Made by a program: the position numbers and the translations under genes
The notes under the pieces: model-generated
Databases searched by the model: none
What the model was told of the DNA's origin: nothing
The model's input: only the letters and a program-made list of their open reading frames with translations
Assembly: GCA_030448085.1 (NCBI GenBank)
Contig: JAUJNU010000002.1
Location: 1-64,000 of the forward strand
Source: Actinomycetota bacterium
GTDB lineage: Bacteria; Actinomycetota; UBA4738; CADDZG01; WHSQ01
Reading direction: 5' to 3'
Length of the DNA stretch: 64,000 nt
Shown: positions 47,683 to 58,527 of the stretch, piece by piece
How the letters are laid out: each line of letters starts with the position of its first letter
Position numbering within the stretch: the first letter of the stretch is position 1

Positions 47683-48180
47683 CTAGCGGAGCGAGATAGC
47701 GACTTCCTCGAGGAGGTCGTACGCGTCCTGCAGACCGTGCTCCATGCCCGACTCGACAATCGCGTTGCGCACCTGGGGGCTCGGGCAGTCGATGAGCACC
47801 GTCAGGGTCGTGACGCCATCGTTCTCGATGAGGGTCATCGTGTTCACGGTTGCGTTGTCGTCTGGATCCGGAGCCCCCTCGTACGCCTCGGTGCTGACGA
47901 CGCGTTCGTTGGGGACGATCTCGCGGTACTCGCCGTGGAACGCGACCTCGAAGCCCTCTGGGGTCTGCATCACGTAGCGCCACTTGCCCCCTTCACGCAG
48001 GTCGATCTCGCAGGTCGTGACCTCGCCCCGCTTCGCGTTCCACCACCTCCGGACCAGCTCGGGCGTCGTCACCGCCTTGTAAACGAGGTGCTTGGCGGCC
48101 GCGAAGTCGCGGGTGATGTGGATCTGGGTGTCGCTTGGAAACGTCAGCTTCGCAGAACCGTTCTTCGTCATCGTCGTCAC
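47683..48180 (-). CDS. SRPBCC/AHSA1-domain protein
   Basis: A 165-residue START-like (activator of Hsp90 ATPase homologue) protein. ITRDFAAAKHLVYKAVTTPE, LVRRWWNAKRGE and GKWRYVMQTPEGFEVAFHGE form the helix-grip fold. GTG 48180 overlaps the stop of an ArsR-like fragment (GTGA), and such proteins are often paired with an ArsR regulator. They bind hydrophobic ligands; its ligand is unknown. Confidence 0.85.
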   Translation of the reverse strand: MTTMTKNGSAKLTFPSDTQIHITRDFAAAKHLVYKAVTTPELVRRWWNAKRGEVTTCEIDLREGGKWRYVMQTPEGFEVAFHGEYREIVPNERVVSTEAYEGAPDPDDNATVNTMTLIENDGVTTLTVLIDCPSPQVRNAIVESGMEHGLQDAYDLLEEVAISLR

Positions 48181-48322
48181 TTTCCTTCCTCCCTTTTCAG
48201 TTCCTCCAACACGTCATCGAGCGCATCGAAGCGGTCGCTCCACATCCGCTCGTAGTTCTTGACCCAGTCGTGGATCGGCTTGAGGGCCGAACGACTCTTA
48301 CGAGGGGGTGAAAGGTGTGGAG
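48177..48322 (-). pseudogene. C-terminal fragment of an ArsR-family regulator
   Basis: About 45 codons, readable as LKPIHDWVKNYERMWSDRFD, then ALDDVLEELKREEGK, which is the C-terminal helix of the ArsR regulators that accompany AHSA1-domain genes. The DNA-binding N-terminal part is absent: only 50 bp of G-rich sequence separates the fragment from the MFS gene stop at 48373. It is therefore a truncated remnant. Its TGA overlaps the GTG of the AHSA1-like gene. Confidence 0.55.
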
Positions 48323-48372
48323 CCCCGCTCCCAACGGGGGTGGGGGGGCCGGGGGTGCAGAGCCGCGAGCCC

Positions 48373-49626
48373 CTAGCCGACAGGCTCTATCGGCTGGTGG
48401 ACGTCTCCGTCGTCCACCTCTTCGGCGGGCACCGGCTTCGGGAGCGTCATCGCGGCCCCCAGGACGACCGCGGCGGGGACCGCCGCCACTATGTAGGCAA
48501 GGCCGAAGGATGCTCGCTCGGCGATCGAGCCGATCAGCGTTGGTGAGATGAGGTAGCCGAGGTCGCCCGCCATCTGGTTGACGCCGACCGCCGCCCCCGA
48601 CCCACCTTTCGGGATCGAGTCGGCGAGGAGGCCTCCGGCGGCGGTGCCGCTTGCCGCGATCGCTCCTCCGACCAGGACCATCAACGGGAAGTAGGCCCAC
48701 GAGAAGTCATAGATCTGTCCGAAGAGTGCGGTGGCAACGGCGGCCACTAGCAGGGACGGGACCATCACGCTCCTGCGCCCGAAACGGTCGGAGGCACGCC
48801 CCGCCACCATCAAGACGAGTAACTCGCCGACGGAGAGCATCGTGACCGCAGCACCGATCTGGGCGCCGGAGAACCCGAGCTCGTCCTCCGCGAAGATGAC
48901 GCCGACCGTTTGAACCGGTCCTGCGAGCGTCCACCAGCCGACGAACGTCGCCAGCAGCGCCAGCACGTAGCGGCGGTCGGAGAACAGTGGTCTCGCGGCC
49001 CGGAAGGCCTCCATCGGCCGTTTCCGCTCGGACGGGCCTCGGGGCGGCTGGCCCGCCATCACGAACCAGGCGACGGTCGCGGAGACCAGCAGCCCGGTTG
49101 CGTAGATGTGGAATGGAGCGGCGAGGCCGAAGCTCTCGCCGAGGAACCCGCCGAGCAACGGACCCAGTCCGATCCCCACGAGGAAGGAAGACCGGAACGC
49201 CCCCGTGGCCCGACCCATCGCCTCGGGCTCGATGATCCGCAGGATCCGGCTCTGCAGCCCCGCTATGAACAGCGCCGAGCCTGCCCCTCCGAACCCACGC
49301 GCCAGCACGAACTCGGTGAAGGTGTCCGAGAACCCGGCGGCGTACGAGGAGAGCGAGACGATAAGCAGCCCCGCGATCGTGCAGGCTCTCTCGCCGAAGC
49401 GGTCGACGACGAGCCCTCCCACCAGCCCGAAGGAGAAACGCGTCGACCCGAAGACCAGCTGCACGAGGCCGATCGCTGCGAGCCCCACCCCGAACGACTG
49501 GGCGAAGCGAGGAAGGACGGGCACGACCAGACCGAACCCGAGCGCAACGGTTATCGAGATCCCCAGGAGCCTGACGAACTCCGGGCGCCTCCAGGGAGAG
49601 AGGATCTCGGTGGGAGTTTCGCTCAC
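48373..49626 (-). CDS. Major facilitator superfamily transporter
   Basis: A 417-residue 12-helix transporter. The inter-helix 2-3 motif appears as [20 protein letters not shown], and a second copy as [20 protein letters not shown] between helices 8 and 9. The start GTG at 49626 overlaps the methylmalonyl-CoA epimerase stop, so they form an operon. The likely cargo is a small solute or drug efflux; no substrate-defining signature is seen. It ends close to a truncated ArsR fragment. Confidence 0.88.
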   Translation of the reverse strand: MSETPTEILSPWRRPEFVRLLGISITVALGFGLVVPVLPRFAQSFGVGLAAIGLVQLVFGSTRFSFGLVGGLVVDRFGERACTIAGLLIVSLSSYAAGFSDTFTEFVLARGFGGAGSALFIAGLQSRILRIIEPEAMGRATGAFRSSFLVGIGLGPLLGGFLGESFGLAAPFHIYATGLLVSATVAWFVMAGQPPRGPSERKRPMEAFRAARPLFSDRRYVLALLATFVGWWTLAGPVQTVGVIFAEDELGFSGAQIGAAVTMLSVGELLVLMVAGRASDRFGRRSVMVPSLLVAAVATALFGQIYDFSWAYFPLMVLVGGAIAASGTAAGGLLADSIPKGGSGAAVGVNQMAGDLGYLISPTLIGSIAERASFGLAYIVAAVPAAVVLGAAMTLPKPVPAEEVDDGDVHQPIEPVG

Positions 49627-50033
49627 TCCTCGTGCGGCGCCTGGATCAGCTCGACGAGGAGCCCGTGGTTCGCGCTGGGATGGACGAAGGCCACCATGTG
49701 CCCCCGCCCACCCCTGCGCGGCTTCTCGTCGATGAGCCGAACCCCCTTCGCTTTCAGCTCGGCCAGAGCCCCCTCGAGATCGGGCACCTCGTAGGCGATG
49801 TGGTGGAGCCCTTCGCCTCTGCGGGCGATGAACTTGCCGACGGTCGTGTCGGAGCCGGTGGGCCCGAGGAGCTGCAGGTGGGACTCGCCCAGAGGCACCA
49901 TCGCCTCCTCCACGCCCTGGTCCTCCACCCGCTCTCGATGGCTCACCTCGAGCCCCCAGACGTCCCTGTAGTGCGCCACTGCGGCGTCGAGGTCCGCCAC
50001 CGCGAGGGCGACGTGTTCGATCTTGCTCAGCAT
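49623..50033 (-). CDS. mce: Methylmalonyl-CoA/ethylmalonyl-CoA epimerase
   Basis: A 136-residue VOC-fold epimerase. [58 protein letters not shown] and HGLLVELIQ carry the His, Gln/His and Glu metal ligands. It equilibrates 2R and 2S forms of methylmalonyl- or ethylmalonyl-CoA. It is divergent from the thiolase gene at 50136 and co-transcribed with an MFS gene. It fits with the carboxylase and the B12-dependent mutase in this window. Confidence 0.9.
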   Translation of the reverse strand: MLSKIEHVALAVADLDAAVAHYRDVWGLEVSHRERVEDQGVEEAMVPLGESHLQLLGPTGSDTTVGKFIARRGEGLHHIAYEVPDLEGALAELKAKGVRLIDEKPRRGGRGHMVAFVHPSANHGLLVELIQAPHEE

Positions 50034-50135
50034 GGGCGGCATCCTAAGCCGGGCCGCCCAGCAGGCGGGATGAGCGCGACACTAGAATGCGTTACACCTG
50101 GTGAAAGAAGACTCTCCTTCGAAAGGAGCCTCCCC

Positions 50136-51337
50136 ATGGCCCCCAGTGTGATCGTTTCCGCCGCCCGTACCGCCATCGGCAAGTTCGGCGGCACCCTTGC
50201 GAACGTTCCTGCCGTGGACCTCGGTGGCAAGGCGATCTCGGCTGCCCTCGACCGCGCCGGCGTCTCCGGCGAGCAGGTCGACTACGTGATCATGGGCCAG
50301 GTGCTCCAGGCTGGGACCGGTCAGATCACCGCTCGCCAGGCCGCCATCAAGGGCGGTATCCCGGACAGCGTGCCGGCCCTCACGATCAACAAGGTATGTC
50401 TCTCCGGCCTCAGCGCGATCGCTCTCGCAGATCAGCTGATCCGCGGGCGAGGTCTCCGTCGTCGTGGCGGGCGGGATGGAGTCGATGGATCAGGCTCCCT
50501 ACCTGCTTCCGAAGGCGCGTAACGGCTACCGGATGGGAGACGGCAAGCTCGTAGATTCGATGATCTACGACGGCCTTTGGGGCGCGTTCACCGACCAGCA
50601 CATGGGGGCGCAGTCCGAGACCGTGAACACCGAGTTCTCGATCTCTCGCGACGATCAGGACGCATGGTCGCTCCGCTCGCACCAGCGGGCCGCGCAGGCG
50701 ATCGAGTCGGGCCGTTTCGAAGAGGAGATCGTTCCCTTCGAGATCCCTCAGCGCAAGGGCGACCCCGTCGTCTTCAAGACCGACGAGGGAGTGCGTGCAC
50801 AGACGACGGCCGAGAGCCTCGCGAAGCTGAAGACCGCCTTCAACAAGGAAGGCACGATCACCGCAGGGAACGCCTCGCAGATCTCCGACGGAGGCGCCGC
50901 AGTGGTGGTCATGAGCGCCGAGCGGCCGAGGAGCTCGGGCTGACGCCGATGGCCGAGATCCTCGCCCACGGCATGTCCGCCGAGAAGCCTCCGTACCTGC
51001 ACACGGTCCCGGCCCTCGCTCTCAGTCGGCTCTCAAGAAGGCCGGCATGTCGGGGGTGGACCTCGACCTCGTCGAGATCAACGAGGCCTTCGCCGCGGTA
51101 GCCCTTCACTCGACCCGCATGCTCTTCAACGGCGATGACTCGGCGCAGGAAAAGGTCAACGTGAACGGAGGCGCCGTCGCGCTTCGGTCACCCGATCGGT
51201 TGCACCGGCGCGCGGCTCACGGTCTCGCTCCTGCACGAGCTGAAGCGCAGGGGTGGCGGAGTAGGGGCGGCGACGCTCTGCGGCGGTGGCGGTCAGGGCG
51301 ACGCGCGATCATCTACAGGGTGCCCGCCTCGGCCTAG
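50136..51337 (+). CDS. Acetyl-CoA C-acetyltransferase (thiolase), frameshifted
   Basis: AAAGGAG lies 7 bp before ATG 50136. The start, [40 protein letters not shown] (nucleophile Cys), [34 protein letters not shown] and [24 protein letters not shown] (catalytic His, after one break near 51180) are all present, then [10 protein letters not shown]. Breaks lie near 50450, 50930, 51030 and 51180. It condenses two acetyl-CoA or cleaves acetoacetyl-CoA. In the context of Ccr and MeaA it would supply acetoacetyl-CoA for the ethylmalonyl-CoA route. Confidence 0.87.
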
Positions 51338-51353
51338 CGATAAGCTCCAGGGC

Positions 51354-51886
51354 ATGGCTGCGATCACGGTCTTCGTGGATCGGTTGGTACAGGGAGACCT
51401 GCCGTCCGTCTGCGCCAAGACCGGTCAACCGGCCGGTTCCCTCGTAACGGTCCAGAAGCCCGTGGGCGGCTTGGGGCCGCGGCCTGGCTCCTTCTGTTCC
51501 TCGGCCCCCTCGGCTGGATCGCCCTCGTCATCCTGGCGACCGTCGGAAGCGGGAGGGAGATCCTCAGCGTTCAGCTTCCTTACAGCGACGAGGCCTGGGC
51601 CCGCTACAGGAAGCTGCGCACGATCCGGCTCGCCGGCGTGATCGCTGCGTTCGCATCGCTGCTCACGCCGTTCCTGCTCCCGGGGGAGCGTTCCCGCCCC
51701 GGCTTCATCATCGCCATCGGCGGGGTGCTGGTTGCCTCGGTGGCCCAGATCGCTCTGGCTTTCAGCGAAGTTGCCCTCAGCCTCGATGCTTCCCGGCGCT
51801 GGGTGACGCTCACCGGCGTGCACGAGCATTTCGCACAAGCGGTGAACGCCACCTCAGACCGGGAGCTGCGGGGTTGGCCCGGCTAG
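51354..51886 (+). CDS. Membrane protein of unknown function (frameshifted)
   Basis: About 175 residues. [20 protein letters not shown], then CAKTGQPAG (a short Cys motif), and after a break near 51480 hydrophobic [37 protein letters not shown] and [20 protein letters not shown]. The C-terminus ends [15 protein letters not shown]. Two to three helices. Stops convergent with the DUF2339 gene by 4 bp. Confidence 0.6.
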
Positions 51887-53714
51887 AGGCCCGCCTCCAC
51901 GACGGGTGCTGAAGACGACGCGGGCTCGTCGAGCAGCAAGCCCTTGAAGCGGTGGAACATCAGCGAACATCCGAGCAGCAGCCCGCCGATGCCGATGAAC
52001 CCGATGAGGCGCTGACCCGTTTCGAGCAGCCACAGGTCGCTGAAAGCCATCTTGCCGACCGTTAGCCCGAACAGGACCACGGCCAGGACGCGCAGGTCTT
52101 TCGACCTCAGGACCACGCCTGCTGTCAGGAGCGCTGTGGCGTAGAGGGCCCACAGGGTGGAGAAGGCAAATGCGACCAACCTGACCTCGTGGGTCTCGAG
52201 GACGGCCCAGAAAGGTAGGCCTCCGTCACGACCGTCAGCCACACCACGGTCAGCACGTGCGCCGAGATCGTGAGCATGCGGCCCCACACCGGGTCTTCGT
52301 CGCCGTCCCGGCGCAGCAGCCACCACACGCCCGCCATCACGGCGATAACCGAGGCGAAGGCGGCCGACTCCGCGTTCACCAAAGAGCCTCCCTCGTAGCC
52401 GGAGCCCGCCCTGAAGAGAACGCCCATCGCAGCCATGCCGAGGACGACGCCACCGGGGGCCCGAAACTCGCGGATCGGAGTCACGGACGCAAGGACGAAC
52501 AGGACGAGAGCCTCGAGCGCCCAGTACGAGATGACTGCTTGGCCGGATAGCGCCAGATGGCCCCAGATCGTGATGAAGAAGATCGCAAGAGCGCCGTGCA
52601 ACCCTGCTACCCCCCGGTGCTGCGGGAAGGCGAGGTGCGACCCGGTGCCGAGGGCTGCATACACGCCCACCATCGATGCGGTGAAGAGCGCATGCTCGCT
52701 AGGTCCAACACCGCCGTCAGCATCGTCAGGTAGTAGACGAGGGCGTTCATCCCTATCAGCAGGAAGTCGGGCTGGTAGCGCTCGACACCGGGGAGCGCCC
52801 TGTGCAGCAGCGGGACAGTTGCGAAGATCACGAAGATCATCGTGGCGAAAGCTCCCGGAGACGACCTCACCAGTTGAGATCGAAAGGCCGAACAGGAACC
52901 AGCTGGCCGTGAACGCGAGCTTGGTGAGCCAGGTCCAGTGGCGCAGTGCGGCGAGGGTCAGAACCGCGACGTCCACCGCGAGGACGAACAGGTAGAGCGC
53001 CGATGCGTCGCCCTCCGCATCACCGATCAGTGACGGTGCGACGTAGGCGCCGAGAACCGCCAGGAACGAAAGCGGCTGTGAGTCGTGGCGCAGCGAGAGC
53101 CCGACACCCAACATGCTCGTTGCGAGGAGCGCCGTGAAGGCGGCCCCCGGGCTCAGCAGCCCGTACAGGTGGAAGGCCACCCACGCCGACAGGTAGATGA
53201 CACCGACCCCTCCGCCCGCGACCGCATGGGCGTAGTCGTTCCACTTCCGGGACCTGGTCCACTCCGCCAGGCCGATCAGTGCGCAACCCAGGAGGAGGCC
53301 CATGAGCGCGCACTCGCAGGGTGGGTCCGATCCAGCCCCTGTCGATCGCGTACTTGAAGCCGAAGCCGGCGCCGAGGAGGACGGCCATCGCCCCCACCCT
53401 CGGGAACCAGGTGCCGATCACGTCCTCTTCGAAGGAGACCGACGAACGCGACGGAGCGATCACCTCGGGTGCCGTGGGGCGAGCAGCGACCGCGGCCGGG
53501 GGAGCTGTGGCGGGGGAAGTTGCCGTGACCGGGCGAACTGCGGGTGGAACCGCGGTCGCGCAGGGGGGCTTCCGGCCTGCGTCTGCGGGATCGCCTGTCG
53601 CAGGCTCGCTACTTGCCTTTCGAGCATGGCGACCCGTGCCTCGATAGCCGGGGGGCCGAAGAAGAACTCCACGACGTTCCTGACGATCCCTTGCTTAGGT
53701 CCGTGCTGACTCAT
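51883..53714 (-). CDS. DUF2339 large membrane protein (frameshifted)
   Basis: About 610 residues. The N-terminus has a short coiled-coil (ARVAMLERQVASLRQAI) and a Pro/Ala-rich linker, followed by many helices: FEEDVIGTWFPRVGAMAVLL, NDYAHAVAGGGVGVIYLSAW, SFLAVLGAYVAPSLIGDAEG, YWALEALVLFVLASVTP and LAVVLFGLTVGKMAFSDLWL. The phrase GRVGVxGLxxG with VAPSLIGD-like stretches is typical of DUF2339. Breaks lie near 52180, 52870, 53290 and 53470. ATG 53714 overlaps the acyltransferase stop (ATGA). Function unknown. Confidence 0.8.
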
Positions 53715-55058
53715 CGTGCACCTCCTGGCCGGGGAAGGGAGAGCCTGTGTCCGGCGATCGCGAGGACGGCGCTCGCCACCGGCACGAGCGCTATCGAGTC
53801 GCCCGTGTCACCGGTGATGCGGAAGCCGTACTGAGCGAGCCCCGACAGGCCCATGACGAGGAAGCACACGCCGGTCATCGTTCGGGCGGTGGGAAGGGCG
53901 CGCCTCTGAGTCTTCTTCGGGCCCGGCCTCTCGAAGCGTGAAAAGGCAGCGACGAACGGAACGAGGAAGGCGAGTAGGACGAAGATCCATGCCGGCCTCC
54001 ACGCCCACCACGACGCGGTGCCTCCGGCCGGCTGGGGGAACCCCAGCGGGAAGAGCACGACGACCGCAACGAGAAGGGCGGTGAGGTGCCACAGGAAGAC
54101 GCTCATGATCACGGAGTTGGCGGCAACGACCGCCTCCCACACGCCACGGCCGCAGGCCACCTCGATACCGGCTCCCGCAGCCACAGAGCGGCCCCCACGA
54201 GCCACAGGGTCAGGGCCATGAGGCAGATGCTCGGAGGGGAGTTGTTCGACGCCTTGGCGCTGGCAGAGCCAACCATGTTCTCGGCGTAGATGCCGGATCC
54301 GACGAGCGCCGTGAGAAAGCCCTAGGCCGCTAACGGCCATGCCTGCGGCGAAGCGGCGGCCCCGGCGAAGGAGGCTCCCGTCGGAGTAGAAGAAGCCGAG
54401 CTGGTGAGCGAACAGCCACACGAGCGCGAAGTTCAGATACCCGACTGCCTCGAGCCGGAAGCCGATCCTTGCGACGTCGGTGAGGACGGCCCCGGCCGCC
54501 ATCCCGGCCAGCGCCTTGCTCCCGTAACGGTCGTGAAGCCTCACCATCACCGGGGCGAGAGCCGTGACGAGGACGTAGACGGCAAGGAACCAGAGCGGCT
54601 TCTGCGATCAGCTCCATGGCCACTCCCAGCGAGGTCATGAGCTGGGGTGCGGCCACCTGTATGGCCAGGGCGACCGCGACCCAGACGGTGATGAAGACGA
54701 TGGTCGGCCTCATCAGCCGCTCGATGCGCGCCTGGATGAACTCTCCGTAGCTCTTACCGTCACGTTGAGCCGACTTCCACGAACCCCGGTTCGAGAATCC
54801 TCCGACGAAGAAGAACAAGGGCATCACCTGAAGGACCCAGGTGAGGATCCAGATGCCGGGTATGACGTCCAGGGCGTTCGCTCCCGTGAGACCGTTCGGC
54901 CCCTGGAACACGATCGCCATCAGCCAGTGGCCGAAGACGACGACGCCGATGCTGAACGCGCGCAGGAAGTCGACGTAGCGGTCACGATCGGGAGGTGTCG
55001 CGTCGGCCATCGCCGCAAGTCCTCCTCTCACCTTCTGGAGCTTCGTTGCTACTGCCAT
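53711..55058 (-). CDS. Acyltransferase-3 family membrane protein (frameshifted)
   Basis: About 445 residues. AAGGAGG stands 5 bp before ATG 55058. The family start RYVDFLRAFSIGVVVFGHWL has the Arg and His that lie at the acyltransfer site; GPNGLTGANALDVIPGIWIL and VMPLFFFVGGFSNRGSWKSA follow. Later helices are SIMSVFLWHLTALLVAVVVL-like and SWWAWRPAWIFVLLAFLVPF. Breaks lie near 54590 and 54230. These enzymes acetylate or acylate surface sugars and lipids. Stop overlaps the DUF2339 start. Confidence 0.82.
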
Positions 55059-55222
55059 GGCTGCCTCCTTGGACGGAATGAAGAACTTCTCCCTCCAAGG
55101 GTGCGAGATAAGGGACGCGGTTCCTAGAGGGTGAAGTCCCCCTTCTGGCCCGCAGAAGTGCCCAAACGAAGATAGGTACTTCAGGAACTCGACCGGGGCC
55201 TGGCCTAAGTGAGACTGTAGGA

Positions 55223-56436
55223 GTGAGCCGAGACAGAGCGCCCGAGATCGCCGCCGGCGGCATCCCCTCTCTGGTGGCGGGAACCCTCGTCTTCCGGTGG
55301 GTCTGGCTCGTGTGGATGATCACCCTGGCGTTCACGGGTCGCAGCGGGATCGTTCGGCCGGCTCTGGCCGCGGCCTCCTTGTTGATCGCCGGGGCGTGGA
55401 CCGTCTGGCTCACGGTGGCGAGGCCGGTATGGGACGCCCGCATCCGTATGGCCGACCTCCTCGTCTGTGCCTGGCTGATCGGTGTGTCGGGCCTCGTCGT
55501 TGCCGAAGGAGCGGTCGTGGCGGGCGCCCCTTTCTTCGCCACCGGCTACGGGTTGAGCGCCGCCTTCTCCTGGGGCGCCACCAGCGGCCCGGCCATGGAG
55601 TCGTTGCCGGGCTGATCCTGGGGGTGGTGCATCTCCTCTCGCGTCCCCTCAACGGCGTCGCGCTGGACGACCTGGGGTTGGCGCAGATCCAGAACGTGAC
55701 GGGGGCGATGCTGAACTACCTCGTTGCCGGGTTGGCCGTGGGCTGGGTGTGGCGGCTGCTGTCGCGCTCTGCGGCCGCGGTCGAGAGCGCCACCGAGGAG
55801 CTCATCGCGGAGCGCGAGCTCAGCGCCAGGCTGTCCGAGCGGGAGTCGTTGGCGCGAACGATCCACGACTCCGTCCTGCAGGTGCTGGCTCTGGTCCACA
55901 AGAGGGGCCGCGAGCTCGCGGGGCGCGGGCAGGTGCCCGCTGAGGAGGTTGCCCGGCTGGCCGAGATGGCGGGACGGCAGGAGGCGGAGCTAAGAGCCCT
56001 GATCCTGCGCGAGCCGGGCCCGGCCCCCGGGGGCCGGGCCTCCCTTCGGGAGGCGCTCGAGGCCGCGGCCCGCGAGGTCGAGGGCGTCGAGACGACGGTC
56101 ACCGCCATCGGCCCGCTGTGGCTGGAACGTCAGCCGGCCGAGGAGATATCTGCGGCCGCCCGGCAGGCCCTCGAGAACGTCGCACGACACTCCGGCGCCG
56201 CCCGGGCGACCCTCTTCGCGGAGGTCGAGGCCTCCGAGGTGGTGGTTTCGGTGCGCGACGACGGCGCAGGGTTCGACTATGACGAGGAGTCGCTCAGGCG
56301 AGGGGGCAAGGTGGGCATCCTGAAGAGCATGAAGGGGCGGGTCGAGGACCTGGGAGGCCGGATGACGATCGACTCGGCCCCCGGCCGGGGCACCGAGGTC
56401 GAGTTCCGCGTCCCGGTGAGTGGGGAGACCTCGTGA
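55223..56436 (+). CDS. NarL-type sensor histidine kinase (one frameshift)
   Basis: About 405 residues. The N-terminus has four to five helices (LVAGTLVFRWVWLVWMITLA and later VTGAMLNYLVAGLAVGWVWR), joined by a break near 55605. The HisKA_3 box reads SLARTIHDSVLQVLALVHKR with the phospho-accepting His, and the ATPase domain has QALENVARHSGAARATLFAE (N box), SVRDDGAGFDYDEES (G1) and GGRMTIDSAPGRGTEVEF (G2). The GTG at 55223 coincides with an AGGAG, so the true start may be slightly later. Overlaps its response regulator by 4 bp. Confidence 0.85.
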
Positions 56437-57083
56437 CCGAGAAGATCCGGGTGCTCGTCGTGGACGACCACCCCGTGTGGCGCGACGGCGTGCGGTCCGA
56501 CCTCGAGTCCTCGGGCATCGCGGAGGTCGTAGGCGAGGCCTCCGACGGGGGCCAGGCGATCGAACGCGCGCGCGAGGTGATGCCCGAGGTCGTCCTGATG
56601 GACCTGCAGATGCCGACGGTGTCGGGGGTGGAGGCCACCCGCGGGATCGTCGAGGAGTCCCCTCACGTGAAGGTGCTCGTGCTGTCGGCGTCGGCGGAGG
56701 AGCCGGACGTTCTCGAGGCCGTCAAGGCGGGAGCCTCCGGCTATCTCTTGAAGAGCTCCACCTCGGAAGAGGTCGTCAGCGCAGTGGCGAGGGTTCACGA
56801 GGGAGAGCCGGTCTTCACGCCCTCGCTGGCCGGGCTGGTGCTGTCGGAGTTCCGCCGCATCTCACGCAAGGAGCCGGACGAGCCAGACCTGACCCCGCGC
56901 GAGAACGAGGTGCTGAAGCTCGTGGCGAAGGGATACACGTACAGGGAGATCGGCGAGCGCCTCTTCATATCGACGAAGACCGTGCAGAACCACGTCCAGA
57001 ACATCTTGACGAAGCTCCAGCTGCGGAAACGCTACGAGCTGATGCGCTACGCGATCCAGAAAGGGCTCGACCGCCGGGACTAG
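56433..57083 (+). CDS. LuxR/NarL-family response regulator
   Basis: A 216-residue intact regulator. The receiver domain has acidic Asp11-Asp12, the phosphoryl-acceptor Asp57 (VVLMDLQMP), Ser/Thr in VLSASA and Lys in SGYLLKSST. The LuxR HTH (DLTPRENEVLKLVAKGYTYR, then TKTVQNHVQNILTKLQLRKR) binds DNA. ATGA-type overlap with the kinase shows coupling. The targets are unknown; nothing in the adjacent genes is an obvious effector. Confidence 0.95.
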   Translation: MTEKIRVLVVDDHPVWRDGVRSDLESSGIAEVVGEASDGGQAIERAREVMPEVVLMDLQMPTVSGVEATRGIVEESPHVKVLVLSASAEEPDVLEAVKAGASGYLLKSSTSEEVVSAVARVHEGEPVFTPSLAGLVLSEFRRISRKEPDEPDLTPRENEVLKLVAKGYTYREIGERLFISTKTVQNHVQNILTKLQLRKRYELMRYAIQKGLDRRD

Positions 57084-57106
57084 GGCTCGCCCGCCGGGAC
57101 TAGCCC

Positions 57107-58444
57107 TCAGCCGAGCTTCTGGAACGCCTCGATCTGGTCGATGTGCTTGGCTCGGGTCGCCTCGTCGCTCACACCCAGGCCGTCTTCGGGGGACAGCACC
57201 CGGATGCCGATCTTGCCGGCATGCAGGTTGTGGTGGACCTGGTGGGCAGCCTCTCCGGTCTCCTCGAGCGGATAGGTCTTGGACAGGATCGGGTGGATCT
57301 TGCCGAGCGAGGCGAGACGGTTCGCCTCCCACGCCTCCTTGTAGTTGGCGAAGTGCGAGCCGATGATCGACTTGAGGTTCATCCACAGGTAGCGGTTGTC
57401 GTAGGTGTGCATGTACCCGGACGTCGAGGCGCAGGTGACGACCTTCCCACCCTTCTTCGCAACGAAGACGCTTGCGGCGAACGTCTGGCGGCCCGGGTGC
57501 TCGAAGACGATGTCGGGGTCTTCGCCCACGAGCTGGCGGATCTTCTTGCCGAAGCGGCGGAGCTCGGAGTTGTTGGGCTTGTCACCGTCCCAGAAGGAGT
57601 AACCCTCGGCCTTGCGATCGATCACGTGCTCCACACCTATCGAGCGCAGGACCTCGGCTTTCTCCGCTGAGGAGACGACCGCCACCGGGATACCTCCGCC
57701 GTTCAGGACGTACTGGCACGCGAAGCCGCCCAGGCCCCCGCTCGCCCCCCAGATGAGGACGACGTCGCCCTGCTTCATGTTCGCTGAGTTCGGAGAGACG
57801 AGCATCCTGTAGGAGGTCGAGGAGACGAGGCCGAGGCATGCGGCCTCCTCCCAGGTGAGGTGCTTCGGCTTCGGCATCAGCTGGTTGGACTTGACCATCG
57901 TGATCTCGGCCAGCCCCCCGAAGTTCGACTCGAACCCCCAGATCCGTTGGGACGGGTCGATCATCGAGTCGTCGTGCCCCTCCGGAGCTTCCATATCGAC
58001 GTAGTTGCAGTGGATCGTCACCTCGTCGCCCGCCTTCCAGCGGGTGACGCCGGGGCCGGTTCGCAGCACGACTCCGGACGCGTCGGAGCCGACCACGTGG
58101 TAATCGAGGTCGTGCCGGGCGCCCAGCTCGCTCTCTCTGCCCAGCTTCTCGAGGAACTTGAACGTGGACACGGGCTCGAAGATCGACGTCCACACCGTGT
58201 TGAAGTTGACGGCGGAGGCCATCACGGCCACGAGGCATTCGTTCGGGCCGAGGGGCGGGAGGGGGACCTCGTCGACGTGCAGCGACTTACGGGGGTCTTT
58301 GTCCTCGGAGGCCATCCCCTGGAACATGTCCTGCTCGTCCTTGCGGATGAAGGCCGCCCGGACCTTCTCGGGGAGCTCCATGCCGGCGAGGTCTCCTTCG
58401 CCGCTGAGGATCGCTTGCCTGATGTCGTCCATGCCACCGGCCAC
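57107..58444 (-). CDS. ccr: Crotonyl-CoA carboxylase/reductase
   Basis: A 445-residue medium-chain reductase that carboxylates crotonyl-CoA to (2S)-ethylmalonyl-CoA with NADPH. The long N-terminus (RKSLHVDEVPLPPLGPNECL), SAVNFNTVWTSIFEPVSTF, GCAGDHDLDYHVVGSDASGVVL-like DYHVVGSDASGVV, DEVTIHCNYVD and GASGGLGGFACQYVLNGGG, VVTCASTSGYMHTYDNRYLW distinguish it from ordinary quinone reductases. Full length. It is the signature enzyme of the ethylmalonyl-CoA pathway, though it can also make ethylmalonyl-CoA extender units for polyketides. Divergent from an acyl-CoA dehydrogenase at 58528. Confidence 0.92.
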   Translation of the reverse strand: MAGGMDDIRQAILSGEGDLAGMELPEKVRAAFIRKDEQDMFQGMASEDKDPRKSLHVDEVPLPPLGPNECLVAVMASAVNFNTVWTSIFEPVSTFKFLEKLGRESELGARHDLDYHVVGSDASGVVLRTGPGVTRWKAGDEVTIHCNYVDMEAPEGHDDSMIDPSQRIWGFESNFGGLAEITMVKSNQLMPKPKHLTWEEAACLGLVSSTSYRMLVSPNSANMKQGDVVLIWGASGGLGGFACQYVLNGGGIPVAVVSSAEKAEVLRSIGVEHVIDRKAEGYSFWDGDKPNNSELRRFGKKIRQLVGEDPDIVFEHPGRQTFAASVFVAKKGGKVVTCASTSGYMHTYDNRYLWMNLKSIIGSHFANYKEAWEANRLASLGKIHPILSKTYPLEETGEAAHQVHHNLHAGKIGIRVLSPEDGLGVSDEATRAKHIDQIEAFQKLG

Positions 58445-58527
58445 GCGTCAGATCTCCTTCACTAGATGGGTGATGGGGAGCCTACCTACCCGCGCCGTCC
58501 GTTGGGGGCCGGTTGTACGATGGCCCC

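Noticed and set aside
57071..57103. 13-bp direct repeat (CCGCCGGGACTAG) at the response regulator stop
   Set aside because: A 20-bp-period duplication next to a gene end; no flanking element. Not enough for an attachment site.
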